DNA of 64,000 bases from Brachionus koreanus (Eukaryota; Rotifera; Eurotatoria; Ploima; Brachionidae), in contig PJRA01000263.1 of the NCBI GenBank assembly GCA_016987375.1, positions 3,601,263-3,665,262 on the forward strand, in the 5' to 3' direction. The notes under the pieces were generated by a model that did no database searches, was not told the DNA's origin, and saw nothing but the letters and a program-made list of their open reading frames with translations. Both the position numbers and the translations under genes were made by a program. Position 1 is the first letter of the stretch, and each line of letters starts with the position of its first letter. Shown piece after piece: positions 23,600 to 37,000 of the stretch.

Positions 23600-24898
23600 A
23601 TGTCAATTAGAAGAGCATCTCATGCTGGGTCATGGTACTCAAATAATTGTAAAATTTTATCTATCTAATTAACAATATGTTTATTCGTTATTTTGTTAGC
23701 AAATGAGCTAAATGGTCAGCTTACTGAATGGCTAAACAAAGCCAAATATACTCACGGTCCAGCGAAAGCTTTAATCTCACCGTAAAATAATAATAATAAA
23801 ATTAGCAAAATATTTTATATTTTTTATAGACATGCTGGATATTATTATTGTGGCGCAACAGCTGCTTTTGCATACAAGCATATTAATCCAGATTTGGTGT
23901 AATTTATTCTGTTTTAAAAATTAATTTTAGTTAATTTAATAAATTTGCAGTGATACTGTTTTTATTCTTGGACCATCACACCACTATCGACTATCTGGTT
24001 GTGCTCTGACTCAAACAATTGAATATGAGACACCATTATATAATTTAATAATTGATCAAGATAGTGAGATATTTGAAAAATCAAATATTTCCATGATTAA
24101 ACTTATTATTTTATTTTCAAAATTTTAGTAAACAACGAGTTGTATCAAACAGGAAAATTTGAATGGATGAGCCGCAAGACAGACGAAGATGAGCATAGTA
24201 TTGAAATGCAGCTTTCATTCTTAGCAAAAGCGATGGAAAGGTGAATGAGTTTGGTGATAAGATATTTATTGTTTATATTTTTTTTTAGCAAAAAGGGAAA
24301 TTTCAAAGTAGTTCCCATTATGGTTGGTAATACTTCTTCGGATAAAGAAAAAATGTATGGAGAAATGCTTGCTAAATATTTTCTGAGGCCGAAAACTCTC
24401 TTTATTATTTCATCAGACTTTTGTCACTGGGGTAAATTTTGCTTTGTGAAAATATTTTTTAAAAGTTTTTTATTTTTAAAGGAGAAAGATTTGGTTACAC
24501 TTATTTCGATGAGTCATTTGGTGAGATATGGAAGTCAATCGAAGCTTTAGACAAAAAGGTATTAACGTCTATAAATTAATGATAATATATCAACTTTTCA
24601 AAGGGCATGGATTTAATTGAGAAGCTAGAACCAGCAGATTTTAAAAATTATCTTCGTCAATTTGATAATACAATTTGCGGTAATCATCCAATATCAGTTT
24701 TTTTGAATGTATTTAATAAATTTAAATTTTGATAATTTATTTTTTTAAATATTTATTTTAAAGTTAATCAAAAGTCTTGATAAAAAAGAAGAGTTCAAAA
24801 TGAAATTTGTTGACTATTCACAATCAAGCAAGTGTCGGAATAGAAGAGACTCTTCGGTTAGTTATGCAAGCGCGAGTCTTGTAAATCTACAGAGTTAA
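23600..24898 (+). CDS. MEMO1: MEMO1 family protein
   Basis: Nine exons: 23600-23648, 23700-23781, 23830-23898, 23951-24063, 24129-24240, 24289-24431, 24482-24558, 24604-24708, 24764-24898; 885 nt, 294 aa (human 297). Motifs of the MEMO/AmmeMemoRadiSam-B fold are clear: [72 protein letters not shown] and the end [20 protein letters not shown]. The His/Asp/Cys positions of the metal/active-site pocket ([23 protein letters not shown] in ICG) are all kept. MEMO1 has been linked to receptor-tyrosine-kinase-driven motility, microtubules and copper/iron binding. Introns are 45-66 bp. Divergent from DHFR. Confidence 0.96.
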
Positions 24899-26572
24899 AT
24901 TCTCTGATGATTTTTAAAATCACTTTTAATTGACTAATAGATTTTCAAATAAATTATACTTTATTTAATTGATCTTAATTTATTTGGTTCTAGTTTTGAA
25001 ATAACAAATAGGATGATTATTATAATTACGAAATCCAAGTTTTTACTCTATTCTTAAATTAACATATCTTTAAAAAAATTAGATTGTTGATTCTATTTTG
25101 TGAGTTTCAAATTTAGAAAAAAAGAATTGTCAACCCATAATCAAGTTCAGAATTATATATGTCTTCACAATCTTTAAAAATATTAAAAAAAAATTTTCTG
25201 AATTTAAAAATTCACAAAAAAAGGCTCTCATATGAGATGAGAGCTTCATATATCAGCGATATTGCTGTAACGAATATTCAAATTTTTGTTTTTATTATTA
25301 GAAAGAGCAACAAAGTTACTCAAAGATTTGCTCCACACCCAGTTTGATGTAGCTCTTGCTTTTATTATTTTTATTTTCATAATTAATAACCCTATTCGCT
25401 ATTATTTAATAAAAGCCATGCTTTTTTTCATGCAGCTGAACTAGGATCGATTTTAAACTGCCGAGGTTTAAACCCAAACTTTATTTTTAATAAAAAAAAA
25501 TAATTATAGTAGTCCAAAAACATCATTAAGACATAAAAATTAAAACAATATACATCGCGCTTAGTCTAATCTACGATCTAAATTCTCTTCATCAATTTAT
25601 ACCTTGAAACAACTAATTGCACTTGGAAGCAGCATTTACTAGCTAATTTTTCAAATTAATTTTATTAATTTTGTTGTCTTTATGAGAAATTTTCCGGGCT
25701 TTGAAATACTGTTCCAAAATACATATCGCCTATTTAAGCTAAAGTCTAACTAGATCAGCACATAAATACATAACTTTTTCATGCCTCCAGGTGGAGTAAA
25801 AAGTGATAGGAATCATGTTCATGTTAAAAAGTACATTTATTTTGCCACTTTTTCAAGATTCTTTTCATTAAAGAAAACGTTAACATGATTCCTATCAGTC
25901 ATCATAAATATTTAATATAGAATTTTATTTCGTTCCATTTCTTCTCATGTTTTTTTTTCTTAAAGTTGATTATTCCTCGATCAAACTGTTAACATATTGA
26001 GGTTTCTAATGCATTTAAAACTACGAAAAACGAAAGATTAAATTAAAAGATTGTTCAAATATACTCTTTTTCTTTAAAATTAAAAAAATCAAATGAATTC
26101 ATTTTAGTTTTCATATTTATTAAAATAATAATCTTAAAAAATTAAAATTTTTATTTTCAAATATTAATAATAAATAAAGTATTTTTTTTGTTTTCATGAT
26201 ATTAACTATTATTTTTTGATCGTTCTTCCTTATGCAATCAATTTTATAAGTTGATTGGCTGCATCGTAAAATTAAATCGAGGTAACGTATAGATTTAAAA
26301 TAGAAAGTAAAAATGGGTGTCTTTCTTGTGAAATTTAATTAACCATCATTTGAAATTAAACATTTTATTTGATAATTTTTTTTATCCATTTTTTTTATCT
26401 AATTTTAATGATAACTGAATAAAACATCTTTTAATTTAAAATCACCTGAGAATACTAATGTCGTTTATTTACACTGATAGTTTTATCTAGAATAAATTTA
26501 TGAAAAAAAATTTAAAAAATTATTCAAATAAAAATTATTTTGGCCATTTAACTCCAGCTAAACAAAAACTAG
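24899..26572. other. Intergenic region with a stem-loop
   Basis: 1.7 kb, AT-rich. Contains a perfect 16-nt inverted repeat (25804-25819 and 25882-25897). A 62-codon open stretch at 25159-25347 has no recognisable feature and is not called. Confidence 0.5.
25804..25897. repeat. Perfect 16-nt inverted repeat (hairpin)
   Basis: The left arm tgataggaatcatgtt and the right arm aacatgattcctatca are exact reverse complements, separated by 62 bp. In 78%-AT DNA a GC-containing 16-nt match is unlikely by chance. Could be the core of a short palindromic element; not linked to a known family. Confidence 0.6.
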
Positions 26573-29500
26573 ATGGACGACATTCTAGACTTGAGAAAAA
26601 TAAACTCATTTGGAAATACTAGTGACGAAGAAGAATTTGACGAAAGCGAAACTCAGCCCCTAATCAAAAATTTAAAGAATCGAGATAACCTGGCTCAACA
26701 ACCTTTAATTTCGGATAAAAATTCATGCAATTCACCTTCATTACGTATTATTAACACACCTGTTTACGACGAATTGGATGTTTCTGAGGAGCATGAAAAG
26801 CTAAGTTGCATGGATCAAATTTTAAACTATCTAGAACGAAAAAAGCGAAAAAAAAATTCCAATTCTAAATTTTTTCAAAGATTATACAAATTCTCACCAT
26901 ATATATCAAAAAGCATAAACATAATCCTGGTTATTTATGCAGTTGTTTGTATTTTTGTTTTCAGCTTAAATGGTTCTTCTGAATTAAAATGGAGTCAGAC
27001 AGTCATCTCAAATTCGAGCATAAAACAAATTTCATGCTTGAATAGCAAACATATTAAAGAAAATAAGATTAGATTTTTAAAATTTCAACTAAATGGTCCT
27101 TTCATTGATGAAAATGAATACACAAAAAATGAGATCAATAGTGGTAAATATGTCGATATTATTTTATTTAGTAAGTCCGAGCCAGAAAAGTCCTTGGCAA
27201 ATTGGAGTTTAATTTTAAAAAATTCAAATAAAAATAATGAATTTAATGCGAGTAAAATAATAAGCAAAAATTTTAATTTAAAAAAAACTTTTAAAATTGA
27301 TCAAATTGATTTTAAAGTAAAAACAAATATGAAAAATTTTCTTTCATTAAACTATGTTTGTTCAGTGCTTAACAATCAATATGAAAATAAGATTATTTAC
27401 TCGACTATTTTGTTAATTTTTATTTATTGTTTAATAATTTTCGAATTAAGCCATAGAACTTTGGCCGCAGCTTTAGGCGCAGTAGGAGGCCTATCGCTCA
27501 TTTCATTTATTGAGAATGAAAAGCCTACTTTAGAACTAATCGTTAGCTGGGTTGAATGGGAGACAATTCTTTTGTTGTTTGGAATGATGATCATTGTGGC
27601 AGTTTTTTGTGAAACAGGACTGTTTGATTTGATTGCAGTGAGAATTTTTCATTTTGCTGGAACTAGAGTTTGGCTAATGATTGGATCTTTATGTGTACTG
27701 TCTGGTGTTTTGTCTGCTTTTTTAGACAATGTAACCACTATTTTACTACTTACACCTATAACTATACGACTTAGTGAAATAGCCAAATTGGATCCACGTA
27801 AAATAATAATTGCTGAAGTTTTATTCTCAAATATCGGCGGTGCTTCAACTGCCATTGGCGATCCACCTAATGTAATCATAACAGCTAATCAAATAATAAA
27901 TCAAAGAGGCGTGGATTTTTCCAATTTTACATTTCATATGTTCGCCGGATCTATTTTTGTGTTCTCTATCTGTTTTGTTCATTTTAAATTTATGCTTGCA
28001 GACTCGAAAAATTTTTACCTGAAAGAAGAAAGCGAACTAGATGAAATGAAAAAAGAGATTATTATATGGAAACGATCGTTTCAGAGCATTACACCAGTGA
28101 CCAAAGAAGAAAAAATAGTGAAAACTTTACTCAAAGAAAAAGCCTCTCAATTGCAAAATTTGCTAAAACAAAAACAAATCAATGTTAAACAAGAATATGA
28201 AAAAACTTTGATTATTAAATCTCAAGAGATGCTGGAGAGCTATAAAATTACCAATAAGCCTTTGCTTATAAAAAGTTCCATAATTTTTACAATAACGTTA
28301 ATTCTTTTTTTTTTAAATCCGTTTGTTGACAAGATTCATTTGACCATTGGATGGATTTCTATATTGTCCGCCTTACTCTTGTTAGCCTCATCGTCAAGCA
28401 CTGCTTCAGGCCATGGTCAATCAGATGCCAATAAATCTACCAATGTTGATTTTGAAGGCTTAATGCATAAAGTTGAATGGAGTACACTTTTGTTTTTTGG
28501 CTGTTTGTTTATATTTATGAAAACGATTGAGGAGCTTGGCTTGCTAAATTACCTAGGAAATTTGATTTCGGATATGATAAAATCAGTTGAAAACATTTCA
28601 GATCGTTTAGCATTTGCTTTAGTTGTTCTTGTGGTCCTATCAGCGTTAATTTCTAGTGTTATTGATAACATACCATTTACGACAGCTATGATACCCATCA
28701 TAATTCAGCTAAGCGAACAAGCAAACGTAAGTTAAATTTTTTAAAATGAATTTTTTTTTCAATATCAGGATATAAAAAGTTCAATTTTTATTTTTCACGA
28801 ATATATTTTAAAAAAACTTTATTTTTTAACAATGGTTGTGTTGGAGAAAAAATCTTCGCCTTGATTAACGATTAGTATATGAGGTTAGGAGAGGTTAATT
28901 TTTTTGTTCCATAAAATAATTAAATAAACATAGCAAATGTGTTCCTATAGGAAATTCTTAAATTAGTTCAAAATGGGTGCTAGCTTTAGTCTCGCTTTTG
29001 TAGCTAAAAAAAAATTATAATAAGTCCTTGTTAAATTTAGTTATCCGGGTCTATACATATACATAGTAGCGTTTCATTTATTTCAAGTTAAATTTTATTT
29101 CTTCTTCTCTTTTTCTCATCTTTTTCAGTTGTTAAATTTAATTTAGATTATCCGTAAGCCTCCTCGGTAGTAGTTGATAAAAAAGTGCAAAATAAAAGAT
29201 TTTTAAATTTTAGAAAAAAAATTTGTTTAAAAGCGCAAAATTTTATTTCCGAAAAATGTTAAAAATGATAAATTTTATAAGTTTTCTTTAATTGAGTAGA
29301 TTTTTCAAAAATTGGAAATTAAAGAAATTTTTGAATTTTGAAGAATTAATAGCAAAACAAAAATTAAACAAAATTTTTTTGAGATTAAAGTAGCTAAATT
29401 TAAAATAAAATTTTATTGTTCCATAAAATTTTTTATTATAACTTCTTCCTTTTGATATTAGACACTTCCGATGAATATTTTTTTATCTTACAATATAGTC

Positions 29501-30509
29501 TGAAGTTTTAAAAATGAAGACCTATATAAATAAATATCGTTTTTGTTGAATTATAATCATTTGAAAAAATAAAATTTTTCTTACAAACATTTAAATTTAA
29601 TCTTTTATTCTATTAATCTGTGTTTTCTTCTGTTCAAAATCGTTTAAAAACAAAACTGATTTTGATAAAAATTAGTTAATATGATAAAAGAAAATCGATG
29701 AGTTAATTCTTTTTTGTATAATCTTAACAATTAAAAAGATAATTCTAAGTCTTAAAAAAGTCTGATTCTCAAATTCGTAGTAAAATTAGAAATAGAATAT
29801 TTATTGACCATCTGAATTATTAAGTGCTTCTGGATTCAAAATTTCTTGAATGATTATTCAAAAATTAGTAAAAATATTTAAAAAAGTCTAAATTATAAAA
29901 TAAAATAAATATAATATAAAGCGAAAAACAATTGACCATAATAAAATAAACCTTTAAATCCAAAAAAATTCATGACATTAGATCAAGTGAGTTTTTAGAG
30001 TCTAACCAAAAATTTTTTTTTAATTTTCAATTTAAAACATTATTCAAAAATAATGAAATTTAAAATTTTTTAAAACAATAAAATTCTTTTAAATCATATT
30101 ATGAAATTAACAAAAAAAATTAAGATTTTTGCATAAAATTTAAATTTCATTATTAAAAAAAAAAGATAAAACTGAAAAGTTAAAATTTTAAGTTACCACT
30201 TCAGCCTTTAGTTTATGCGTAAGTAATAGTTTAAATTTCTTGCTTTTTAAAACAGCTTCAAAAAATTTTTGTATAAATTTAATTATACCTTAAATTATTT
30301 TTAGACTTGCTTTTGGAAGTTGTCTAGGTGGAAATGGATCTTTAGTCGGTGCAAGTTGTAATCTAGTTGCAGCTGGTATTTCAGAGCAGCATGGATACAA
30401 AATAACTTTCGGACAATTTTTCAAAACTGGTTTTCCAATAATGATCAGTTCGATTCTTGTTGCAATAATCTATGTTTGTATAGTTTGTATTTATTTCGAG
30501 TGGTACTGA
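26573..30509 (+). CDS. OCA2: OCA2/P-protein-like anion transporter
   Basis: Three exons: 26573-28726, a 26-nt exon 30193-30218, and 30305-30509; 794 aa (human P protein 838). Cytosolic N terminus is acidic with a dileucine-like ETQPLI. One TM (~118-140), then a luminal loop, then a 12-TM-type ArsB/CitM (SLC13-like ion transporter superfamily) body. Signature blocks: LAAALGAVGGLSLI, VEWETILLLFGMMIIVAVF, DNVTTILLLTPITI, GGASTAIGDPPNVI, VEWSTLLFFGCLFIF, DNIPFTTAMIPI and, over exons 2-3, [26 protein letters not shown]. In vertebrates this is a melanosomal/endolysosomal membrane protein affecting pH; here the role is inferred. Between the two halves (about 480-560) lies a Lys/Glu-rich cytosolic segment. 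Intron 1 is 1.47 kb. Confidence 0.93.
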
Positions 30510-31007
30510 TTCTTTTTTAAACTTCAAAATTTACAGATAAAATAAAATATCTTCAAAAATTTTAATTTTCATACAATACTTGATTAATTTGTAGCAAATA
30601 ACTAATCGATAAATACTCAATTATAAGTATGCCAGAATGTCATATTAAATCTAGGCCATTATTTTGATAAAACAAGCACAATCTGAATGTTTTAAATCAG
30701 TTTTCATCGCTGCATGAAGTTTTAATTAAAAAAATATCATTTTGATTTGTTAAGGTGCTAATAAAATAAAAAATATAAACTTAATGCTTTTTTGAAAGAA
30801 TAATTCATTATTTAAAAGATTAAACTACACTAATTCATACTTTCATGAATATGTTATATAAATTTTCGGTCAGTTTTGTTAATGAACAAAAAGGCAAAAG
30901 TTGAATGCCAATCTAAACAAAAAACGCTTTATGGTATTTGAAAAAATAATCTGACTGAGAAAACTCTAATTTTAGATTTAGATTCTATTTTTTTTACTTG
31001 ATAAAAC
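30510..31007. other. Intergenic region
   Basis: AT-rich spacer between the OCA2-like gene and the putative first exon of the KIF26-like gene; nothing identified. Confidence 0.5.
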
Positions 31008-34000
31008 ATGTCAGTTTTTATGCGCAATCCAAACGCAAAGAAATACATCGAAGTTCCTTTAGATGCTGGATATGCTAAACCAACACAAAGCTCCGTTGCT
31101 CAAATTGATTGGTTTTTGGTTCATGATATCAATGAAAAGCAAAATTTGAATAACTTTGCTGGATCTATCGATAAATCACCCAGTCTAGAAAATCAATTTT
31201 ACTTCAATAAGCAATTTCGAGTCAAAAATCAAAGGTTTTTCTTGTTTTGATTTCTAATTCTCTCTTGAATTTTTGACCTTATAAATAAAAAAGAAAAGAA
31301 AAATTAAATTTTCCCCACAGCTTCTAATTTTAATTTCTTATAATAAATTTTTCGAAATAGATTTAAAGTTTTTATTTTACTTCTATTGACTTAAAAAAAT
31401 AGAAGTAAAAATTTTGAAATATAGTTAAGGTCGAACTGGATACTTTGCAATAACCATATTTCCTTGAAATTTAACATTAGTTTCGTATTTTTAAACAAAC
31501 TAAAAATCTGATGTGTTTCATTTCTGTTTTTCTAATAAATTAATCTAATAACTAGATAAAATGACTGATTCGAACAAAATTTTCTGTGAGCAAAGGTCCT
31601 AAGTTTTTAAAAAAAAATGGATATGCCACATAAAACTTAACAGTATATTTATTTCAAAAAGATACAAGGCATCAGTTAACGATTCAAAAAGTTCAATTAT
31701 TCATGTTAGTAATTAGACAAGATTTTTTCATATTCAATTTGTATAAAATTAAAGTTTTCTAAATTAAAATTTTTGGTTTTCGGGAATAGTATCTATTTAT
31801 TTATTTCTAAATAAAAGTAAGGCAAATATTTAAATTAATTTATTTGATTTAAGATAAAATTAAACAGATAAAATAATACTGAGTTAAAAATAATAACTAT
31901 TTGATTTCTCAGGGTTATTGTAAGTGATTAAGTAAAAAGTCACGTTCATGATATTCAGTTTTGTAGATAAATAAGCAGATTAAAGTGATGTTTGATTTCA
32001 AATTTAGTATTTCTTTTAATTAAAATATTTTGTAACAAAAATAGAAATAAAATTTTCAAGTAAACAAACAATTTTATCTTAAAGAATTAATTAGACGAAG
32101 CGAACAAAATTGTAAAAATCACGTAGAAATTTGAGATCTCATCATAAATATAGATAAAATAGACCAAAAAGCAATAAATAGATAAATTAGAGATGGTTGT
32201 AAATGTTTTAATTTGATTTGATTTTCAAAGATCGGTCAGTGTTGCAAAGATTAATATGTACGGCTAGAATTCTAATTTTTGTCATTCTTGTCAGTTAATT
32301 TGACTTAAATTTGATTTTTCAAAATTTAAAAATTTTAATTGTTTTAAAAAACAAAAGAATTTATTGATTTTTTTTTCTACATTAGTTTTTTTCCGATTTA
32401 TTCATACTTAAAAATAATTATATTTCATTTTGTACAAATTGAATTTTTGAATTTAAAATTTCGTATCTACTTTTTAGTTTTAACTTTTGATTAAATTTAA
32501 TTAGTATCGTGTTTTTACAAAGTAATTAATTAAGCTATAAAAAAAAAATATTTTTTTTAACAAAAATAACAATAAAAATTATTCTCACTTTTGTTATTAA
32601 CTAAAAATTAAAATTTCTCAAGTGTAAAAAAAATGGTCTATAATAAATTTAACCTACAGTATATTTCATATGGGTGATGCTTATAGGCTTTGCACTCAAA
32701 GTTAGAAAATCTATCAAGGTGTCTTTAATTTATCATTATTTTTTTTAAGGAGAAAAATTCAATATTTTTATAAACGAGAAATTTTTTTATGAATAAAAAT
32801 AATTAGCGACATACATCTTAAGATGCATTTCAAATACTATTAGTTCTATAAATGAGTTTAATTCAACAATACTTAAGGAAGTAAATTAAAAATCAACATT
32901 ATTAGGTTGCTAATGAATTATTTATAAATATTTCCTCATTTTTTTTTAAATCGGATAATTTTTTTTAGGTCTCTATACTACAGTTTTAGCAAATATTTAC
33001 GAATTGGTCTAAGCTTAATCGAAGCTCTTTGAATGTTTTTGTCTCGGTTCAAAAACGGCTGATGCCTGGACATGATATTTATGTCGTCGAAACTTGCAGG
33101 TGCCTCCTAAGAATCGATTTAGGTCATGTAAAATACTAATTTTTTTATTTTATTTCAAATAAATAGCCAATATCAATGAGAATTAATTAATTAATCAAGC
33201 TCAATTGCAATTAGTTTCTAACATAGATTTTTGTTTTACCCAAGATTCAGAGCGGATAAATTGAGCTTTAAATATTTTTTGATGAGCAAAAAAAATTATT
33301 TTTCTCATCAATGATTATCTAATTTTCGCTAAAATTGTTAAGCCTTTGGATATATTCAGATTCTTCCCAGGGATTACAAATCGTAAAAAACTATTTAGCT
33401 TAATTTTCACAATTTTCAACACAAAAGAAAATTTTCTTTGATTTGATTAGAAACTAAAATTACTAATCAAGTGTGTCGAATAGGCACAGACTTAATTAAA
33501 ATTTCATTTTGAAATGATAATTTTGAATGACAAATTAAAATTAAATCAAGTCTAATGTTTCACTGGTCGAGTTAATAGCTGACTCGGACTGCCTATGTTT
33601 GAGTTGGTTCAAATTTTTTTCAATTAATTCCGTTTGACTGAGTAAACACTCGACTTGATCGAATCGATTTCCGTCTTTCTATTCCTAGTCTGCTTTAATT
33701 AATTTATTTATTCAATTGACTTTATATACAACTCGAAGGTAGTTTGGGCCTAACTTAGATTTGTTTCATATTTATCATCCAAATCTGATAAGTTTCTTAT
33801 TTGTTGTTTTTATTTCAAATAAAATAAACAGCTATTCAGTCTGAGATATCAGATCAATAAACATTTGAATTATGACAGACAATTTTCAGTTATTTATGTT
33901 GAGAAAGTAACCACTGTACTTAATCAAAATATCTTATACTAATTTTAGTTGTAGTCCAAAGTGTATATCAAAATTGGAAATTAAATACATTAATACTTAA

Positions 34001-37000
34001 TTACTAATTGAACTTAAGTATTTTCCATTTATGCTATAACTCTATCATTAATTATTAGTTGAAGGCTAATTTCGTCAGGAATTCCTTAAAACTATCTGCA
34101 ATTTAATAAATTTCTTTTTTAATTTTATTTTTTTTAATCTATTAAAATGAGTGGCTTTTATAAGTTATTATTTTGAGAAAATGAAAATAATTTAAAATTT
34201 TCGAATTTTATTTTTAGATTTTTTGTGCAAATTTTCAAAAAATTAAAAAAAAATCTCTCAAATTATTTTATAAACAAAAAAAAATAAAAATTTTATGAAA
34301 TAAAGCACAAAAATCTAATAAAACAAAATTATTGTAAAAATGTAAAATTATTTTCATTTTTCTTATTATTATTAATGATTGATGTTTAATTTTTTACTTA
34401 TGTTCTAGTTTAAATCTTACCTGAATATTAGGAAAAACTTATAAGGAAAAAAAATTTCATGCGTCTAAATGAAAGGACCAAGCCCACATATTATATTATT
34501 TCATATTGAAACGTTTAGTATACTGTAAATATTATATATAATCTGAAATAAATTCTAACCTAACTTAGAAAAATTCTAGTTTTAAAAAATATATTTTTGT
34601 TTAAATTTAATATAGTAGTAATTGTTGTTCAATTATGAACATTGAAGAAAATAAAGGCCATTGCAAGTTTTTTAAATTCATTTAAAAACACAAGAATAGA
34701 TGCACCAATTTACAATTTTTTTTTAATAAATAATTGTGGGGGAATTCCCTTGGGGTTGTCCGAATAGCCTTCGCTTTTGTTTAAACCCTAAAATTTGAAA
34801 ATTTTGAATTTTTTCAAAAGAAAATAGGAGTAAAAAAGAGTAATAGATACAATTTATCTAAATGTATTTAAAGAATACTGAAAAATTTATATTTTGAATA
34901 ATTTGAATTACATAATTATTTAATATACGATTTAAAAAAGTAGGCTAAATTAGATTTGAATGGCAAAAACACATCATTTCAGGCTAAAATTTAGGTTTCG
35001 TTCTATGTGCTCATCAAGAGTTAATATAATTTTTGTAATGGTTTTGAAAAAAATTTATTCATTTTCCTTTAAAATTAATCTAATCAAATATGAAAAGATT
35101 TTTTTTTAATAATTCAATAAAATAAATTAAGTCAATTTTTCTAATTTTTTAAACTAACTTTATTTAAGTACATAAAACTTTGCTTTGGTACTAAATAAAA
35201 ATCAAGAAATAAATTTATTTTTTGTTTTTAGCGATGTTTTCTTTTTATCTTTTTTTTTTATTTTAATAGCCAGACCTTATTAAGCTCCAAGTATCATCAT
35301 TTGCTTGATTATTTTTTTTTCAATTTTGTGATTTAGCTTAGCAAGTTTAATTGATTTGAATAGCCAAGTTTAAAGGTTGTGATTTATTAAGCAATTTACT
35401 AATGAAAAAATTATGTAACTTAATCTAAATTTTCAATTTTGATAATTAACAAAAAATTGTTAGTTTTAAGCAATATTTGTTTTTTTAGTTTTTTGTTTTT
35501 TATTGTTAGATTAATTCATATAATTTATTTTCAATTTAAAAATACATTAATAAAATTGGTATTTAATTTAAAATATAATTTATAAGATTTTTTTAATTGC
35601 ATTTTTTATGTCGAATTATTTAAAGAGTTAGATTTACTTAATTTTAGCATAGCCTTACGGTTACTGGGAACTATTGCTGCGGAAAAAAAGATAAGAAAAA
35701 AAGAAACAAGTTAAGCTACTATAATTTTTAACGAAGCGAGCTCTGTTACATTTTAGTGAGAATAAGTCTGTTTTTAGATAATATCTACTTGAAATGATAA
35801 AAAAAAATAGAACAGTAAATTAATCTGAGCCGAAATAAATAATTGATTAAATCGATTTAAAGTGAAATGAGCTTTAAATAGACGGCTGTAATTAGCCTAA
35901 ATGAAAATTTCAAATATTCAGTTGTTTGAACTAGAATATAATATTTCAAAGAATTCAAGTCTATTTATCTGGACAGATAAAATCGATGAAAACCATTTTG
36001 AAAATCGACTTGAAACAATAGTTTAATAATTTATTTGATTTTGTAATTTTAGTTTGATTTAAATCTTGCCTATTTTCCATAAGGCTATCAATCAATCTCT
36101 AGGTTACGCAACCTTTTAAAACACTCATATTTATTCATAGAATTATCAAATTGTATTAATTTCTTCATTTCTAATAAGAATATTATATAACTTTTTTAAA
36201 ATTAGTTTTAACATCTCGTTAAAATTATCTACTTATTGGAAAGCATGACTTGGGAAACACTTGACAAATATTGACTATACAACATTTAGTTGTCACAACT
36301 AGATTGACTTCAAACAAAGGATTTTCATCTTGCTAAATGAATACTTAAACAGTTTCGCTGAAAAATTATCAAATAATAAATTTAACTATTTTTCAAAATT
36401 GAAATTAAGAACGAAAAATTTAAATAGAATAACTGAGACTATTTTTTTTATAAAGAGATTCGAGTTTAATTTTCAAGTACTAGTGTAAGCAACAACGTTC
36501 AGAATAAGTACATACTTTCTAAAGTGATATCAATTTTTGACCTAAAGCAGATTTGAAATTTTACCTAAAATTTAGCGGTCATTCTGAATTTTAGCTTTGG
36601 ATTTTCTTTTTTTTTTTGTTTTATTTTTAAAATTTAACTAATAGACTTTTTTAACCATGAATACAAATTAAAGAATAGCTAAGTCATATTGAATTTGTTT
36701 AACAAGTAAAATTTCGAGTGTTTTATCAGTCTATCAAAGTGCTTGATAGTTATTTTGTAGAGAAGAAATTTCAAACAATTATTTTTAGAATTTGAATAAG
36801 CTTAGAGGATGGCCAGGATTTGATCTGACTAGAGTGAATAATTTAGAGAAATTCTAAAAAATTACTTGAGTATATTAGTTTTTAGTATTTTTTTCTAATA
36901 TATTGGCTATTGTTATATTTGTTTTTTTGATTAGCATTAGATCGAGATTAGAAATAATCTTTATGTGAAGAAATTGTCCAAAATTATTTTTCATAATTCA

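Noticed and set aside
25159..25347. 62-codon plus-strand open frame
   Set aside because: No recognisable motif, Lys/Ile-rich as expected from AT-rich DNA, no adjacent exons.
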